Assembly (NCBI GenBank): GCA_046050125.1
Contig: JBJOQB010000019.1
Location: 1 to 23,532 of the forward strand
Direction: 5' to 3'
Source: JAHFQJ01 sp046050125
GTDB lineage: Bacteria > Pseudomonadota > Gammaproteobacteria > Burkholderiales > Burkholderiaceae
Length of the DNA stretch: 23,532 bases
Shown here: one piece after another, positions 7,573 to 15,814 of the stretch
Layout: each line of letters begins with the position of its first letter
How positions within the stretch are numbered: position 1 is the first letter of the stretch
Position numbers and translations under genes: made by a program
The notes under the pieces: generated by a model
What the model was told of the DNA's origin: nothing
The model's input: the letters and a program-made list of their open reading frames with translations, nothing else
The model's database searches: none

Positions 7573-8703
7573 ATGAGTTTCAAATTATTTTATCAGCAAA
7601 GACTACAGCAAAAGGGCTATGTAGCAGATAGCTCGCAAACAAATGCAAGCAATGCATTAGAACAACATTATACTTACTGGTTGGCAAATTATCGTAATAG
7701 TAGCAATTTCAGTTCAGGTGTAAGTTTTCTTAAAAAAATCTTTGTATCAAAGAATACGATTATTAATAATGGTGTTTACTTTTGGGGCGGTGTAGGGCGA
7801 GGAAAAAGCTTTTTAATGGATAGTTTTTTTCAGTATTTACAGCAGGATTACGCTGATTTAGCCGTAGTACGTTTGCATTTTCACGAATTTATGCGAAATG
7901 TGCATAAGGAATTAGAGCTACTACGTGGCAAAGCTGACCCGATTGATAGCGTGGCTAAAAAAATTGCGAGCCAATATAGGGTAATATGCTTTGATGAATT
8001 TCATATAAATGATATTGCCGATGCAATGATTTTTGATAAATTATTTCATGCTTTATTTAAGTATAATATCTTTTTTGTGCTAACTTCAAACTATAATGTA
8101 TCAGATTTGTATTTAAATGGTTTACATCGTGAGCGTTTTTTACCTGCAATTTATTTGCTAAACAAGCATTTGCAAGTTGTAAATTTAGATGGTGGAAATG
8201 ACTACAGATTTCGTAGTTTAGAGCAAATGAATATTTACCATACGCCGATTACAGCTGATACGCATAATTTATTATTAAATAATTTCAAAAAATTAGCACA
8301 ATCAGATAATATTGAAGAAAACTGTAGCCTTTATATTGAAAATCGCCAAATTCATGCAAAGTATAAATGTGCAGATATTGTTTGGTTTGATTTTCAGGAA
8401 TTATGTAATAGTCCTCGTTCGCAAAATGATTACTTAGAATTATCATTACAATTTAATACGATTATTTTGTCTGATATTCCTTACATGCCACCTAAAATGT
8501 CAACTCCTGCCCGTCGTTTTACGTGGCTAATCGATATTTTATATGACCATAAAGTAAAATTAATTATGTCTGCTGATGTTGAAGCAGAGCAGTTATATAC
8601 TGAGGGTTTGCTTGCGAATGAATTTCATCGTACGGTATCAAGAATTATTGAAATGCAATCAAGGGAATACTTAGAGTTATCGCATAGTTTGCATAAGAGT
8701 TAA
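7573..8703 (+). CDS. zapE: AFG1-family ATPase, cell division protein ZapE
   Basis: A 376-residue P-loop ATPase of the AFG1/ZapE family. In E. coli ZapE associates with FtsZ and the constriction ring; the mitochondrial relative AFG1 helps protein quality control. Walker A is GGVGRGKS (72-79) and Walker B is ICFDEF (138-143). Family-typical stretches follow, such as FHEFMRNVH, TSNYNVSDLY and a C-terminal RRFTWLIDILYDHKVKL with the Arg-rich sensor region. Length and order match complete family members. It begins 29 bases after the zinc-ribbon gene, so the two may be co-transcribed. No Shine-Dalgarno is apparent before the ATG. Its stop faces, tail to tail, the FAD monooxygenase on the other strand, with only 21 bases between. 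Confidence 0.93.
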   Translation: MSFKLFYQQRLQQKGYVADSSQTNASNALEQHYTYWLANYRNSSNFSSGVSFLKKIFVSKNTIINNGVYFWGGVGRGKSFLMDSFFQYLQQDYADLAVVRLHFHEFMRNVHKELELLRGKADPIDSVAKKIASQYRVICFDEFHINDIADAMIFDKLFHALFKYNIFFVLTSNYNVSDLYLNGLHRERFLPAIYLLNKHLQVVNLDGGNDYRFRSLEQMNIYHTPITADTHNLLLNNFKKLAQSDNIEENCSLYIENRQIHAKYKCADIVWFDFQELCNSPRSQNDYLELSLQFNTIILSDIPYMPPKMSTPARRFTWLIDILYDHKVKLIMSADVEAEQLYTEGLLANEFHRTVSRIIEMQSREYLELSHSLHKS

Positions 8704-8724
8704 ATACTTGTTAATAATATTTGA

Positions 8725-10048
8725 TTATTTTTTATCTTTTCGCTTTTGCATACTAAATGAGCTTAATATCGCCCATTTGGTATGTGATTCTAATGTGTCA
8801 TCTGAAAACTGCTGTAATGATTTATCTTTATTGTTTTTATCAGATTTAATAACACTTCGATTATGCAATCCTACAATTAATTTTGTGAGCTTGCCAAAAC
8901 TTATGCCATCTTGCCTTATTGCTGTATCAATTCCAACTGCACCAAATGGCGATGAAACACCAACAATGTGCAAATGCTTTATTTACAATTGTATTTTCAC
9001 ATAAAATAGTTGTATATTTAGGCGGATTAATTGCAGAATTTGCTTGATTTAAGTTTAATGATGATTCGCCATTTTTATTATCATCTTTATGGTCAAATAG
9101 GCAAAAATCAAAATCTTGTTCAATCTCATCAACGCTAGTGTAATTTTTGTTGAGATATTTATTTACAAATTTTAAGGTAATTTCATCTTTAATTTTTTGA
9201 TTTGCAATTTTTCCTGTGGGTAATTGTAAATTAAATTGATATATATCATGTAAATGAAAAATGCTAGCTGCAAGTAATTGCGTTGTGTTTGCTTTATCAT
9301 CTAGTTTATATTGATGAATATCTCCATGTAAACAAACTTTGTTATTATTATTTTCAGGATTTTTTGCTTTAAGTTGAAAAATGAGAACAGGCATTTTTTC
9401 AAATCCTAATTTAGCAACTTTTGTTTGAAATGGGCTGTAAGATGTTTTTAATTTTATGCCAAATTGTTTTAAATAATTTTGATTTTGCTTACCCAAAGCA
9501 AGGCAGATTAAATCAGGCTCGCATTCTTTGACAATAATTTCATTTGTGCTGTTATCTATAACATTTGCTACTAAGCGTTTGCTATCTTTGGTTTTCTTTA
9601 TTTCTGCGGTTGAATTGTTAAGTATAATAATGTTTAATTTTTCACATGCTTTATGCATAATTTGCTGTAAATGCTTGATTTTTATTAAGCCAACATGATG
9701 GCTGTTAGCAGGTCGGCATAAGCTTTGGTCATCATTTATGCTAAATTTAGGTATATTATCTGTATTTACGCCCAAGCTTTCTAAGTATTCAAGTGTTTCA
9801 GGTGTAAGTGCTACGATGTTTTCTCTTTCTTCAGATTTTATACGTTTTTCACATAAAATTATGCTGTTTATTCCATCTTTATGTGCTTGCAATGCATCAG
9901 TAAACCCTGACAATCCAGCACCTTGGACTAAGCAGGTTAAATTGCGTGATTCGCCATATTCTTTTAATGTTTGCCTAGAAAATTTTGATGAATTATCAAA
10001 ATCATTTCTAATCGGATATGGAATTTTATTTATCAATTTTGATAGCAT
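8725..10048 (-). pseudogene. MICAL/UbiH-like FAD-dependent monooxygenase, frameshifted near its C-terminus
   Basis: The first frame starts with ATG at 10046-10048 and carries a Rossmann FAD site, CLVQGAGLSGFTDAL (G43, G45, G48), with acidic Glu67 in CEKR at the end of the second strand. The following stretch (NIVALTPETLEYLESLGV, then HVGLIKIKHLQQIMHKAC) resembles the MICAL N-terminal monooxygenase in order and spacing. Near 8980 the frame is lost and stops at 8927, but another minus-strand frame continues to 8725 with VGVSSPFGAVGIDTAIR, the expected FAD-contacting C-terminal motif. Removing one A from the AAA run in GTAAATAAAGCAT joins them as IVNKHLHIVGVSSPF, a 440-residue protein of normal length. 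It is a pseudogene, a sequencing error, or slips at the A run. MICAL enzymes oxidise actin methionines; any such role here is inference. Last gene of an accessory cluster. Confidence 0.65.
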
Positions 10049-10059
10049 AATTTATAAAT

Positions 10060-10079
10060 TTATTTATTATAATAAATAA
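10060..10079. repeat. Perfect 20-bp AT palindrome upstream of the monooxygenase gene
   Basis: TTATTTATTA at 10060-10069 is followed directly by its complement TAATAAATAA at 10070-10079. It lies 12 bases before the monooxygenase ATG on the minus strand, in the 69-base gap after the Josephin-like gene. It could be an operator or a weak hairpin, but A/T-only palindromes also arise by chance in DNA this rich in AT. Confidence 0.3.
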
Positions 10080-10117
10080 TTGTTGTTATTTTATCATATT
10101 TATATATTTCATTCTAA

Positions 10118-10819
10118 CTATTTTAATTCAATAATAATAAACCCTTCGCCTTTTTTATTATTAATTTTATTGACAAAATATTCACGAGCAAATGCATTAA
10201 TATTGCGATTAGAAGAGTGATTCTCTTCAATATATGATTTTATACTATCAATAATAATTAATTTATCATGCTGTTTGATAAAAGCGTAAAAATGCTTATC
10301 TTCATATATAATTGCTCGGTTAGGGATTTCAATATTATACACATCTTGTTCTTGTTGAATAACAAATTTATTGCCTGTTCCAAAATTATCAACCAATAAA
10401 TCTATGCTTGTTCCTTCTTTACTAAAGCAATTTGCAATCCATTCTTTTATAGTAAATTTTGGTATATCGGGAATAACTCTCGCACAAAAATCTTCAATAT
10501 TTTTACATTGATAAGCATTTAAAAGAGATGCAAAAGAACAAGAATAATGTTTTTGCCCCCAATGATAAATGCCATTACATATATTACGTAAAAAAACAGG
10601 CATTTTTTTCAAATGTTTTGATGCGTAATCACGATAGTATTGCCCTAAATAAATGCTATTTGAAATATTAAACATATTTGCTGTTAGTTTTTCAGTTTCT
10701 CGTTCGTAGATACCTTCGATAAGAGTTGATGGGTGGGTTGTTTGTTCCATGCTGTTACAACTAAGGCTATATAAATTATTTAGCTTATGCGGTTTTATGG
10801 TATAAACTGTAGTATCCAA
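10118..10819 (-). CDS. Putative papain-fold protein with Josephin-like Cys-His-Asp pattern
   Basis: I do not recognise a described family by name for this 233-residue protein, but a catalytic-looking pattern is visible. Gln89 precedes Cys94 with the spacing Q-x4-C (QKHYSCSFASLLNAY). His176 begins HFYAFIK, and Asp191 with Ser192 follows (LIIIDS), 15 residues after the His. Ataxin-3, the type Josephin deubiquitinase, has Q9, C14, H119 and N134: the same Q-x4-C and the same 15-residue His-to-Asn spacing, with HWF after the His and NS at the end. The C-terminal FVNKINNKKGEGFIIIEL also resembles the Josephin end. Residues 1-85 are an extra N-terminal region without signal peptide. It starts 12 bases after the orphan at 10832-11221 and precedes the MICAL-like gene. 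Josephin-like activity is a hypothesis. Confidence 0.6.
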   Translation of the reverse strand: MDTTVYTIKPHKLNNLYSLSCNSMEQTTHPSTLIEGIYERETEKLTANMFNISNSIYLGQYYRDYASKHLKKMPVFLRNICNGIYHWGQKHYSCSFASLLNAYQCKNIEDFCARVIPDIPKFTIKEWIANCFSKEGTSIDLLVDNFGTGNKFVIQQEQDVYNIEIPNRAIIYEDKHFYAFIKQHDKLIIIDSIKSYIEENHSSNRNINAFAREYFVNKINNKKGEGFIIIELK

Positions 10820-10831
10820 AATGTAATCATC

Positions 10832-11221
10832 TCAATTACACTGAAAATCAATAATTGATTTTATTTCTTGAGTAATCATGTTTTTTGCTTGCTCAAGCGT
10901 ATCACTAATCCCGACAATTTTTCGATTAGCTTGATAAATGTAAAACACACCATGTTTTTTATATGCTGTTCTAACAAGTACATAACTAAAAGAATCATAC
11001 TGCAATTCGCAATCAATAATGAAGCCATGCTCTAAATTATTAGTTTTTGGTGGAAAAGATGAATAGCTTAAATTATTACTAAATAATATAAGTTTATCTG
11101 AACTAGCATTTTTTTTGTGTAGGGGAATATATTCATGGGCTTTTTCTACATTGTGAAATATAGAGCTATCTTTAGAGAGCATGTCTAAAAAGCTGGTTTT
11201 TTTTCTTAAATTAATCCTCAT
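10832..11221 (-). CDS. Hypothetical protein, first gene of the accessory cluster
   Basis: An unrecognised 129-residue protein. It is basic at the N-terminus (MRINLRKKTSFLDML) and has a C-terminal alpha/beta stretch of about 70 residues: alternating strands FIIDCELQYD, YVLVRTAY and VFYIYQA, then a helix EQAKNMITQEIKSI. No signal peptide, membrane segment or catalytic motif is evident. It lies 12 bases upstream of the Josephin-like gene and in the same direction, so the two are almost certainly co-transcribed. The tight spacing suggests a partner or chaperone-like role, but nothing in the sequence proves it. Small size next to an effector-like gene is the only hint. Confidence 0.65.
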   Translation of the reverse strand: MRINLRKKTSFLDMLSKDSSIFHNVEKAHEYIPLHKKNASSDKLILFSNNLSYSSFPPKTNNLEHGFIIDCELQYDSFSYVLVRTAYKKHGVFYIYQANRKIVGISDTLEQAKNMITQEIKSIIDFQCN

Positions 11222-11348
11222 ATGCTTATATTTATAATGAAGAATAGCTTTAAATTCAAATTTATTTTAGCTATATTTAAATTGTTTAAATTAATTAAAT
11301 AAGTTAAAGGCAGATTTTTATTTTTACTTTAGACTAATATAACTAATT

Positions 11349-11370
11349 TAATGAATTACTTTATTCATTA
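11349..11370. repeat. Perfect 8-bp stem-loop between fabG and the accessory cluster
   Basis: TAATGAAT at 11349-11356 and ATTCATTA at 11363-11370 pair perfectly with a 6-base loop. It lies just past the fabG stop on the minus strand, where a terminator would be expected, but no T-run follows on that strand. It might slow transcription or be chance. The surrounding 175 bases between fabG and the 129-residue orphan show nothing else I can call. Confidence 0.3.
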
Positions 11371-11396
11371 TAAATATAATGTAACCCTAGTTTGGG

Positions 11397-12140
11397 CTAG
11401 TCATTCATATGCATGCCACCGTTTACGTGTAACACCGAACCAGTTATATAATTAGCCAAATCACTAGCTAAAAACAATACAGAATTTGCTATGTCTTGAG
11501 TACTGCCTAATCTGCCTAATGCAATTTGTTGTTGTAGGCTTTGCTTTTGGGTGTCGCTTAAAACATCAGTCATATCTGTTTCGATAAACCCCGGAGCGAT
11601 ACAATTAATTCTAATGCCACGGCTACCAACTTCACGGGCTAAGCTTTTACTAAATGCTACTACACCAGCCTTACTTGCAGCATAGTTACATTGCCCTGCA
11701 TTACCTATTGCACCAACAATTGACGTAATATTTATAATACTACCATTCTTAGCTTTTATCATAGGTTTTAACACTAATTGTGTTAATTTGAATACAGAAC
11801 TTAAATTAGTATCTAAAACGGCTTGCCAATCTTCATCTTTTAAACGCATAGCTAAACCATCTTTAGTAATTCCTGCATTATTAACTAAAATATCAATTTG
11901 ACCTTTAGTTTTTAAAATATTATCAATTATAATATTTAAAGCGATGCTATCATTAACATTTAAAATTAAACCTTGACCATTATCCCCTAAATATTCGCTA
12001 ATTTGTTCAGCACCTGTTTCACTGGTTGCTGTAGCAAAAACATAAGCACCTGCTTGCGCTAAAGCTTGAGCGATTGATTTACCAATTCCACGACTTGCAC
12101 CTGTTACAAGAGCAATTTTACCATTTAAATTAATGTTCAT
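11397..12140 (-). CDS. fabG: 3-oxoacyl-[acyl-carrier-protein] reductase
   Basis: FabG reduces 3-oxoacyl-ACP to 3-hydroxyacyl-ACP with NADPH in each round of fatty-acid elongation, in the cytosol. The 247 residues match the usual size. The short-chain dehydrogenase features are all present: cofactor loop TGASRGIG (13-20), NNAG (87-90), Asn112, catalytic Ser140, and Tyr153-x3-Lys157 in NYAASK. After these comes APGFIETDM and the C-terminal YITGSVLHVNGGMHM, typical of FabG and less so of general SDRs. Usually fabG lies between fabD and acpP; here it stands alone between orphan genes. It is the second lipid-synthesis gene of the window, with accA, but they are far apart and on opposite strands. 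Intact, so very likely functional. Confidence 0.93.
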   Translation of the reverse strand: MNINLNGKIALVTGASRGIGKSIAQALAQAGAYVFATATSETGAEQISEYLGDNGQGLILNVNDSIALNIIIDNILKTKGQIDILVNNAGITKDGLAMRLKDEDWQAVLDTNLSSVFKLTQLVLKPMIKAKNGSIINITSIVGAIGNAGQCNYAASKAGVVAFSKSLAREVGSRGIRINCIAPGFIETDMTDVLSDTQKQSLQQQIALGRLGSTQDIANSVLFLASDLANYITGSVLHVNGGMHMND

Positions 12141-12310
12141 CTTTTACTTTCTATGAATAATCGTTGAAGATGCAAGTATTATAAGAGATAATTGCAGATA
12201 TGTGAAATTAGTTTAATTTAAAAATATCTAGGCATTTAAGCAGTTTTGATTAATTATATTTAAATTATATGTAATATATTTTTTGTATATGGCATAATAT
12301 ATAGCATAAA

Positions 12311-13255
12311 TTAGCTGTTATTTTTAGGGCTAGCTTTAATTATGAGTACATCTCGGTGTTCGTGTTTATTTTTATCTTTTCCTTTTCCTTTAGCTTTACT
12401 ATCAAGAATTTGCATAATTTGTGGCGAGGCATATAGCAATGGCTTAATTGCCTGATTTAGTACAGGGTCGGTTAATTTGCCCGAACCTTTGTATATTATT
12501 ATTCCATTTTCTTTTACAGGTCTAAAATATTTAATGATAGTTGATTTAACATCTTTTATTATATCTTTGCCATTTTTAAATAGCACTCGCTTTTTTGCAT
12601 CTTCAGGAAAATCAAATAAATCACGTGCTAAATTTGGAGTAATTGCTAGCATCGGTTTGCCATTTATAGCTAATGTTGCAATTAATGTTGGATTATCTTT
12701 TGTATTAATATGTGGAATTTCGCCAGCTGGATTGTGTAAAATGGTAGCTATGGGTATATTATTATGCTTGTATTTATGTAAATTTAAAGTGCTTCTCGGC
12801 GTTTTTTCTAATTCTAAATCCTTTTTTTGTTTATCTTCTTCTTGTTTTATGTCCTGTTTGGATTGATGTGGAGGATTTAAAAGATTATCATCAGCTTTAG
12901 TAGTACTTTTTTTATCTTTATTATTTTGCTTTTGGGTTAATATAAAATCTTCATTTGCCAATCGATTAAATATGCTAATTATTTGTTTTACTATCGGCGA
13001 GTTTTGTATATCAATAGCTGTTATGGCGGGTTTATATAAGGTCTGTGGACGAATAGTTTGCGTATCTAATTTTGCAGTTATATTACGTAGTTTTTGAATA
13101 TTTTTTTCATCAACAGGAATAAATGCATATCCCTGTTCTCCGTCCATCAGCTCAGTTCTTAATTGCTCTATATCTTTATCTTTTAAATGTGCTAATTCAG
13201 GTAGCTTAACTCGAGATAATAAGTATTTTTGATGCATATCATGAATTTTTCTCAT
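12311..13255 (-). CDS. Hypothetical charged protein downstream of nadE
   Basis: An unrecognised 314-residue protein. Residues 1-100 look folded and helical. Residues 105-160 are a very charged Lys/Asp/Glu/Gln linker (QKQNNKDKKSTTKADDN...QEEDKQKKDLELEK). Residues 165-285 form a second folded region with IATILHNPAGEIPHI and IIIYKGSGKLTDPVLNQAI. The tail is basic (KAKGKGKDKNKHEHR). No signal peptide, membrane segment or known catalytic motif is seen. It follows nadE on the same strand after 51 bases containing an AT-only inverted repeat. Two globular domains joined by a charged linker would fit a scaffold, binding or secreted protein. The function is unknown. Confidence 0.65.
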   Translation of the reverse strand: MRKIHDMHQKYLLSRVKLPELAHLKDKDIEQLRTELMDGEQGYAFIPVDEKNIQKLRNITAKLDTQTIRPQTLYKPAITAIDIQNSPIVKQIISIFNRLANEDFILTQKQNNKDKKSTTKADDNLLNPPHQSKQDIKQEEDKQKKDLELEKTPRSTLNLHKYKHNNIPIATILHNPAGEIPHINTKDNPTLIATLAINGKPMLAITPNLARDLFDFPEDAKKRVLFKNGKDIIKDVKSTIIKYFRPVKENGIIIYKGSGKLTDPVLNQAIKPLLYASPQIMQILDSKAKGKGKDKNKHEHRDVLIIKASPKNNS

Positions 13256-13257
13256 TT

Positions 13258-13297
13258 AATATATTAAATATTTTATTTTTTATAATTTTAATATATT
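13258..13297. repeat. 11-bp AT-only inverted repeat between nadE and the charged orphan
   Basis: AATATATTAAA at 13258-13268 and TTTAATATATT at 13287-13297 are perfect inverted copies with an 18-base spacer. The pair fills the 51-base gap. It might act as a weak terminator for nadE or as a site at the orphan's promoter, but low complexity makes chance likely. Confidence 0.35.
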
Positions 13298-13306
13298 TGC
13301 GAATTA

Positions 13307-14941
13307 TTATCCAATAAATTTACTTATATCATAACGCCAATCTTTGCCAAAAGCACGGCTACTAATTTTTACGCCAATTGCCCCTTGATTGCGTTTATAT
13401 TCATTAATTTTTATCAATCTTAAAATGCGTTTTACTGTATGTGCATCAATGCCCCCAGCAATTATTTCATCTGCATTTTTATATTTTTCAATATGCTCAA
13501 CCAAAATTTTATCGAGTATTTCATATGGTGGTAAGCTGTCTTGGTCGGTTTGGTCTGGTCGCAATTCTGCTGATGGTGCTCTAGTTAAAATTCGTAGAGG
13601 GATTTTATGAGTATTGATATTATTATAATATTCACAAACTTTATATACCTGTGTTTTCAATATATCTTTAATTGGATTAAATGCTCCGCACATATCGCCA
13701 TATAAAGTACAGTATCCAACCGCTAATTCGCTTTTATTCCCTGTAGTTAAAACCAGTGAATTTGTGCGATTTGAATATGCCATGAGCAAATTTCCACGAA
13801 TGCGGGCTTGTAGATTTTCAAAGCTTACATCATTAGTTAAAACAGGTAAATTATCAAATGATGCTGATAAACTTTGCTTAAATGCATCTAAAATTGGCGA
13901 AATTGCAATAATTTCATATGAAATGCCTAAATTTTGAGCTAGTTGCTGTGCATCTTGTAAAGATATATCAGATGTATATTCTGATGGCATCATAATTGTA
14001 TGTACATTTTCTTTACCCAAAGCATCAACTGCAATGCATGCAACTAAAGCAGAATCAACTCCGCCAGATAAACCTAAAACTATTTTTTTGAAATTGGTTT
14101 TTCTTACATAATCTCTAGTTGCAAGTACAGTTGCATTGTAAATATCTTCAAAAATATTTAGATTTAAGCTTATATTATTATCCTGCCTAATCCAATTTTT
14201 TTTATTTTCATCATAATCATGGTATGCAATTTGCTCTTTAAATTTTGCCAGTTGAGTAGTTAATTGATTATTATTATCTAAAATAAAAGATGAGCCATCA
14301 AACACAATTTCATCTTGCCCACCAACCATATTTACATAAACTGCTGATTGTTTTTTATGAATATGTTGCGATAATTTTTCTACACGCTCAGGGTGTTTAT
14401 TGATTTGAAATGGCGAGGCATTGATTGAAATTAAAATGTCGCCATGTTTTGTATTGTCATCATATGATTTTGTATGCCAAATATCTTCACAAATAGCTAA
14501 CTCTAAACTTACGTTAGTATTTTTAAAATTGACTATAGTTGGTTGATAACCAGCACTAAAGTAGCGTTTTTCATCAAATACACCATGATTTGGTAGATTA
14601 ATTTTATTGTAAACAGCTAGTTCTTCGCCTTTGTAGATTACATATGCACTATTATGAATAGTATTTTTATTGCTTCCATTTGAAATATGCCCAATTATTA
14701 TATATAAATCTAAATGCTTAGTTTGTTGTTTAAATTTGAATAATTGCTCTTGGCAGGATTTAATAAATTCACATTCTAGCAGTAAATCTTGCGGTGTATA
14801 GCCTGTTAAAAATAGCTCGGGAAATATAATTATATCAGCATTATTATGCTTAGCTTCAATACATGAATTGGTTGCTTTAATTAGATTTTGTTCAAGATTT
14901 GCAATATGTGAATTTAATTGAGCAATAGCAAAGCGAATCAT
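13307..14941 (-). CDS. nadE: Glutamine-dependent NAD+ synthetase
   Basis: This enzyme makes NAD from deamido-NAD, ATP and glutamine-derived ammonia, the last step of NAD synthesis. The 544 residues are the expected two-domain length. The N-terminal nitrilase-type glutaminase has Glu42 in FPELFLTGY, Lys113 in YNKINLPNHG and the nucleophile Cys151 in LAICEDIWH. The C-terminal synthetase has the ATP PP-loop SGGVDS (292-297), then RGNLLMAYSNR and TGNKSELAVGYCTLYGD. All catalytic residues are present, so the enzyme should not depend on free ammonia. The ATG at 14941 gives the normal start IRFAIAQLN. It follows an orphan gene after 96 bases and is followed by the charged orphan after 51 bases. Confidence 0.96.
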   Translation of the reverse strand: MIRFAIAQLNSHIANLEQNLIKATNSCIEAKHNNADIIIFPELFLTGYTPQDLLLECEFIKSCQEQLFKFKQQTKHLDLYIIIGHISNGSNKNTIHNSAYVIYKGEELAVYNKINLPNHGVFDEKRYFSAGYQPTIVNFKNTNVSLELAICEDIWHTKSYDDNTKHGDILISINASPFQINKHPERVEKLSQHIHKKQSAVYVNMVGGQDEIVFDGSSFILDNNNQLTTQLAKFKEQIAYHDYDENKKNWIRQDNNISLNLNIFEDIYNATVLATRDYVRKTNFKKIVLGLSGGVDSALVACIAVDALGKENVHTIMMPSEYTSDISLQDAQQLAQNLGISYEIIAISPILDAFKQSLSASFDNLPVLTNDVSFENLQARIRGNLLMAYSNRTNSLVLTTGNKSELAVGYCTLYGDMCGAFNPIKDILKTQVYKVCEYYNNINTHKIPLRILTRAPSAELRPDQTDQDSLPPYEILDKILVEHIEKYKNADEIIAGGIDAHTVKRILRLIKINEYKRNQGAIGVKISSRAFGKDWRYDISKFIG

Positions 14942-14993
14942 ATAGTACTTTTGTAGGTTTTATATATGATATGTATTATACAGTAAATATATT

Positions 14994-15021
14994 AACCGAA
15001 CTATTTATATATAACTCGGTT
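14994..15021 (-). terminator. Weak hairpin between the 126-residue orphan and nadE
   Basis: AACCGA at 14994-14999 and TCGGTT at 15016-15021 pair perfectly with a 16-base loop. It lies just after the orphan's stop on the minus strand. The T-run (TTTT) follows the arm on the plus side, so on the minus strand it lacks a good tail. Treat as a possible terminator or pause. Confidence 0.3.
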
Positions 15022-15037
15022 TTATAACAATTAGATG

Positions 15038-15418
15038 CTATCTAGTTGATGAGAACTTTAAGCTTCCTTCTGAAAGATTTAGTACTAAATCTTGCTTACT
15101 AATTTCTATACCGCTACCAATTTGATGCCAAGTTGTGTCAAAACAAGTATTGCCAGCTAATACACCTAATTTACCCAATTTATTAATATCAGTAATACCT
15201 TTATCATCTTTTGAGCATGTGCATTCTTCAAAGTGTCCAATAAAATAAATATCTGAATTACCATGATTAGCGGTTATTTTAAATAAATCATCTGATTTTT
15301 TTGTTACTTTGACAATAGTACTAATCCATCTATGGGGATTAATAGATTTTAGTGAATAAAAACCTTCCGTTATTTCTTGTGCTAATTTAGGTTTTGCATA
15401 GTAATGTTGTATTGGCAT
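15038..15418 (-). CDS. Hypothetical small protein upstream of nadE
   Basis: An unrecognised 126-residue protein. It has the start MPIQHYYAKPKLA and a middle with three cysteines, two of them in CTCSKDDKG. The end, LAGNTCFDTTWHQIGSGIEISKQD, looks like a small beta-rich domain. The CxC could bind metal, but only three cysteines are present and no finger pattern forms. There is no signal peptide or membrane segment. The upstream bases (AAGGAATTT before the ATG) give a fair Shine-Dalgarno. It diverges from the ilv leader, 154 bases from the ilv promoter, and leads into nadE after 96 bases. The coding call rests on an intact frame with ribosome site; the function is unknown. Confidence 0.62.
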   Translation of the reverse strand: MPIQHYYAKPKLAQEITEGFYSLKSINPHRWISTIVKVTKKSDDLFKITANHGNSDIYFIGHFEECTCSKDDKGITDINKLGKLGVLAGNTCFDTTWHQIGSGIEISKQDLVLNLSEGSLKFSSTR

Positions 15419-15571
15419 ATAAATTCCTTAAAAATTATTGGAAGAAATTTTATTATATCATTTTTACAAATCATATCAATCTAATAATTTTTGTTTTTAG
15501 AATTGAAGTTGAAATTTAAATATATGTTAAACTTTTGAATTAAAAACAACAATTAATAAAATACCATAATC

Positions 15572-15600
15572 TTGTAAACCATAATTAGCTATGTTATGAT
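15572..15600 (+). promoter_or_regulatory. Sigma-70 promoter of the ilvB-ilvH-ilvC operon
   Basis: TTGTAA at 15572-15577 (four of six) and TATGAT at 15595-15600 (five of six), separated by exactly 17 bases. Start would be near 15607, giving a leader of about 230 bases before ilvB, unusually long for this window and consistent with leader regulation. Just after the start, GCAAAAA (15616-15622) and TTTTTGC (15635-15641) form a 7-bp hairpin. Confidence 0.6.
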
Positions 15601-15679
15601 AACTTACACTAGGGTGCAAAAACCACGTATAAATTTTTTGCCTATATTTAACAAAATTTACTTATACCTTGTAAATACA

Positions 15680-15739
15680 ATGTTAATTCCCATTCCTATA
15701 GCTTATCTTGGTTATAGAACACAAGTAGATTTTGGCTGA
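15680..15739 (+). CDS. Candidate ilv leader peptide rich in branched-chain residues
   Basis: A 19-codon frame in the ilvB leader reads MLIPIPIAYLGYRTQVDFG. Six residues are Ile, Leu or Val, four of them within the first seven. This is the composition expected of an attenuation peptide whose translation stalls when branched-chain amino acids run short. The stop TGA lies in the loop of a downstream hairpin, as in known attenuators. No Shine-Dalgarno is visible, and short frames occur by chance, so this is a candidate supported by position. Confidence 0.42.
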   Translation: MLIPIPIAYLGYRTQVDFG

Positions 15740-15814
15740 TAAATCTACGAATATTTTGCTGAGTATATATCACAAGTATATGTAAAGCATGCCGCAGCCA
15801 TTTTTTGTAAAAAT
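15725..15814 (+). promoter_or_regulatory. Candidate transcription attenuator in the ilvB leader
   Basis: Three pairings can be drawn. First, GTAGATTT (15725-15732) with AAATCTAC (15741-15748), a perfect 8-bp stem. Second, the loop of that stem, TGGCTG (15733-15738), with CAGCCA (15795-15800), which is followed at once by TTTTTT (15801-15806), like a terminator arm and tail. Third, ATTTTT with AAAAAT (15800-15814), which would hide the T-run. The first stem overlaps the leader peptide stop, so ribosome position could choose among them. Betaproteobacterial acetolactate synthase leaders are known to hold conserved RNA structures (an ilvH motif has been described). Whether this is one is inference. 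Confidence 0.42.

Noticed and set aside
8708..9004. 98-residue plus-strand frame after zapE
   Set aside because: Antisense to the monooxygenase C-terminal part, which has clear FAD-motif coding on the minus strand.
12477..12866. 129-residue plus-strand frame antisense to the charged orphan
   Set aside because: Hydrophobic composition produced by reading antisense to Lys/Asp/Glu codons; no ribosome site or promoter.
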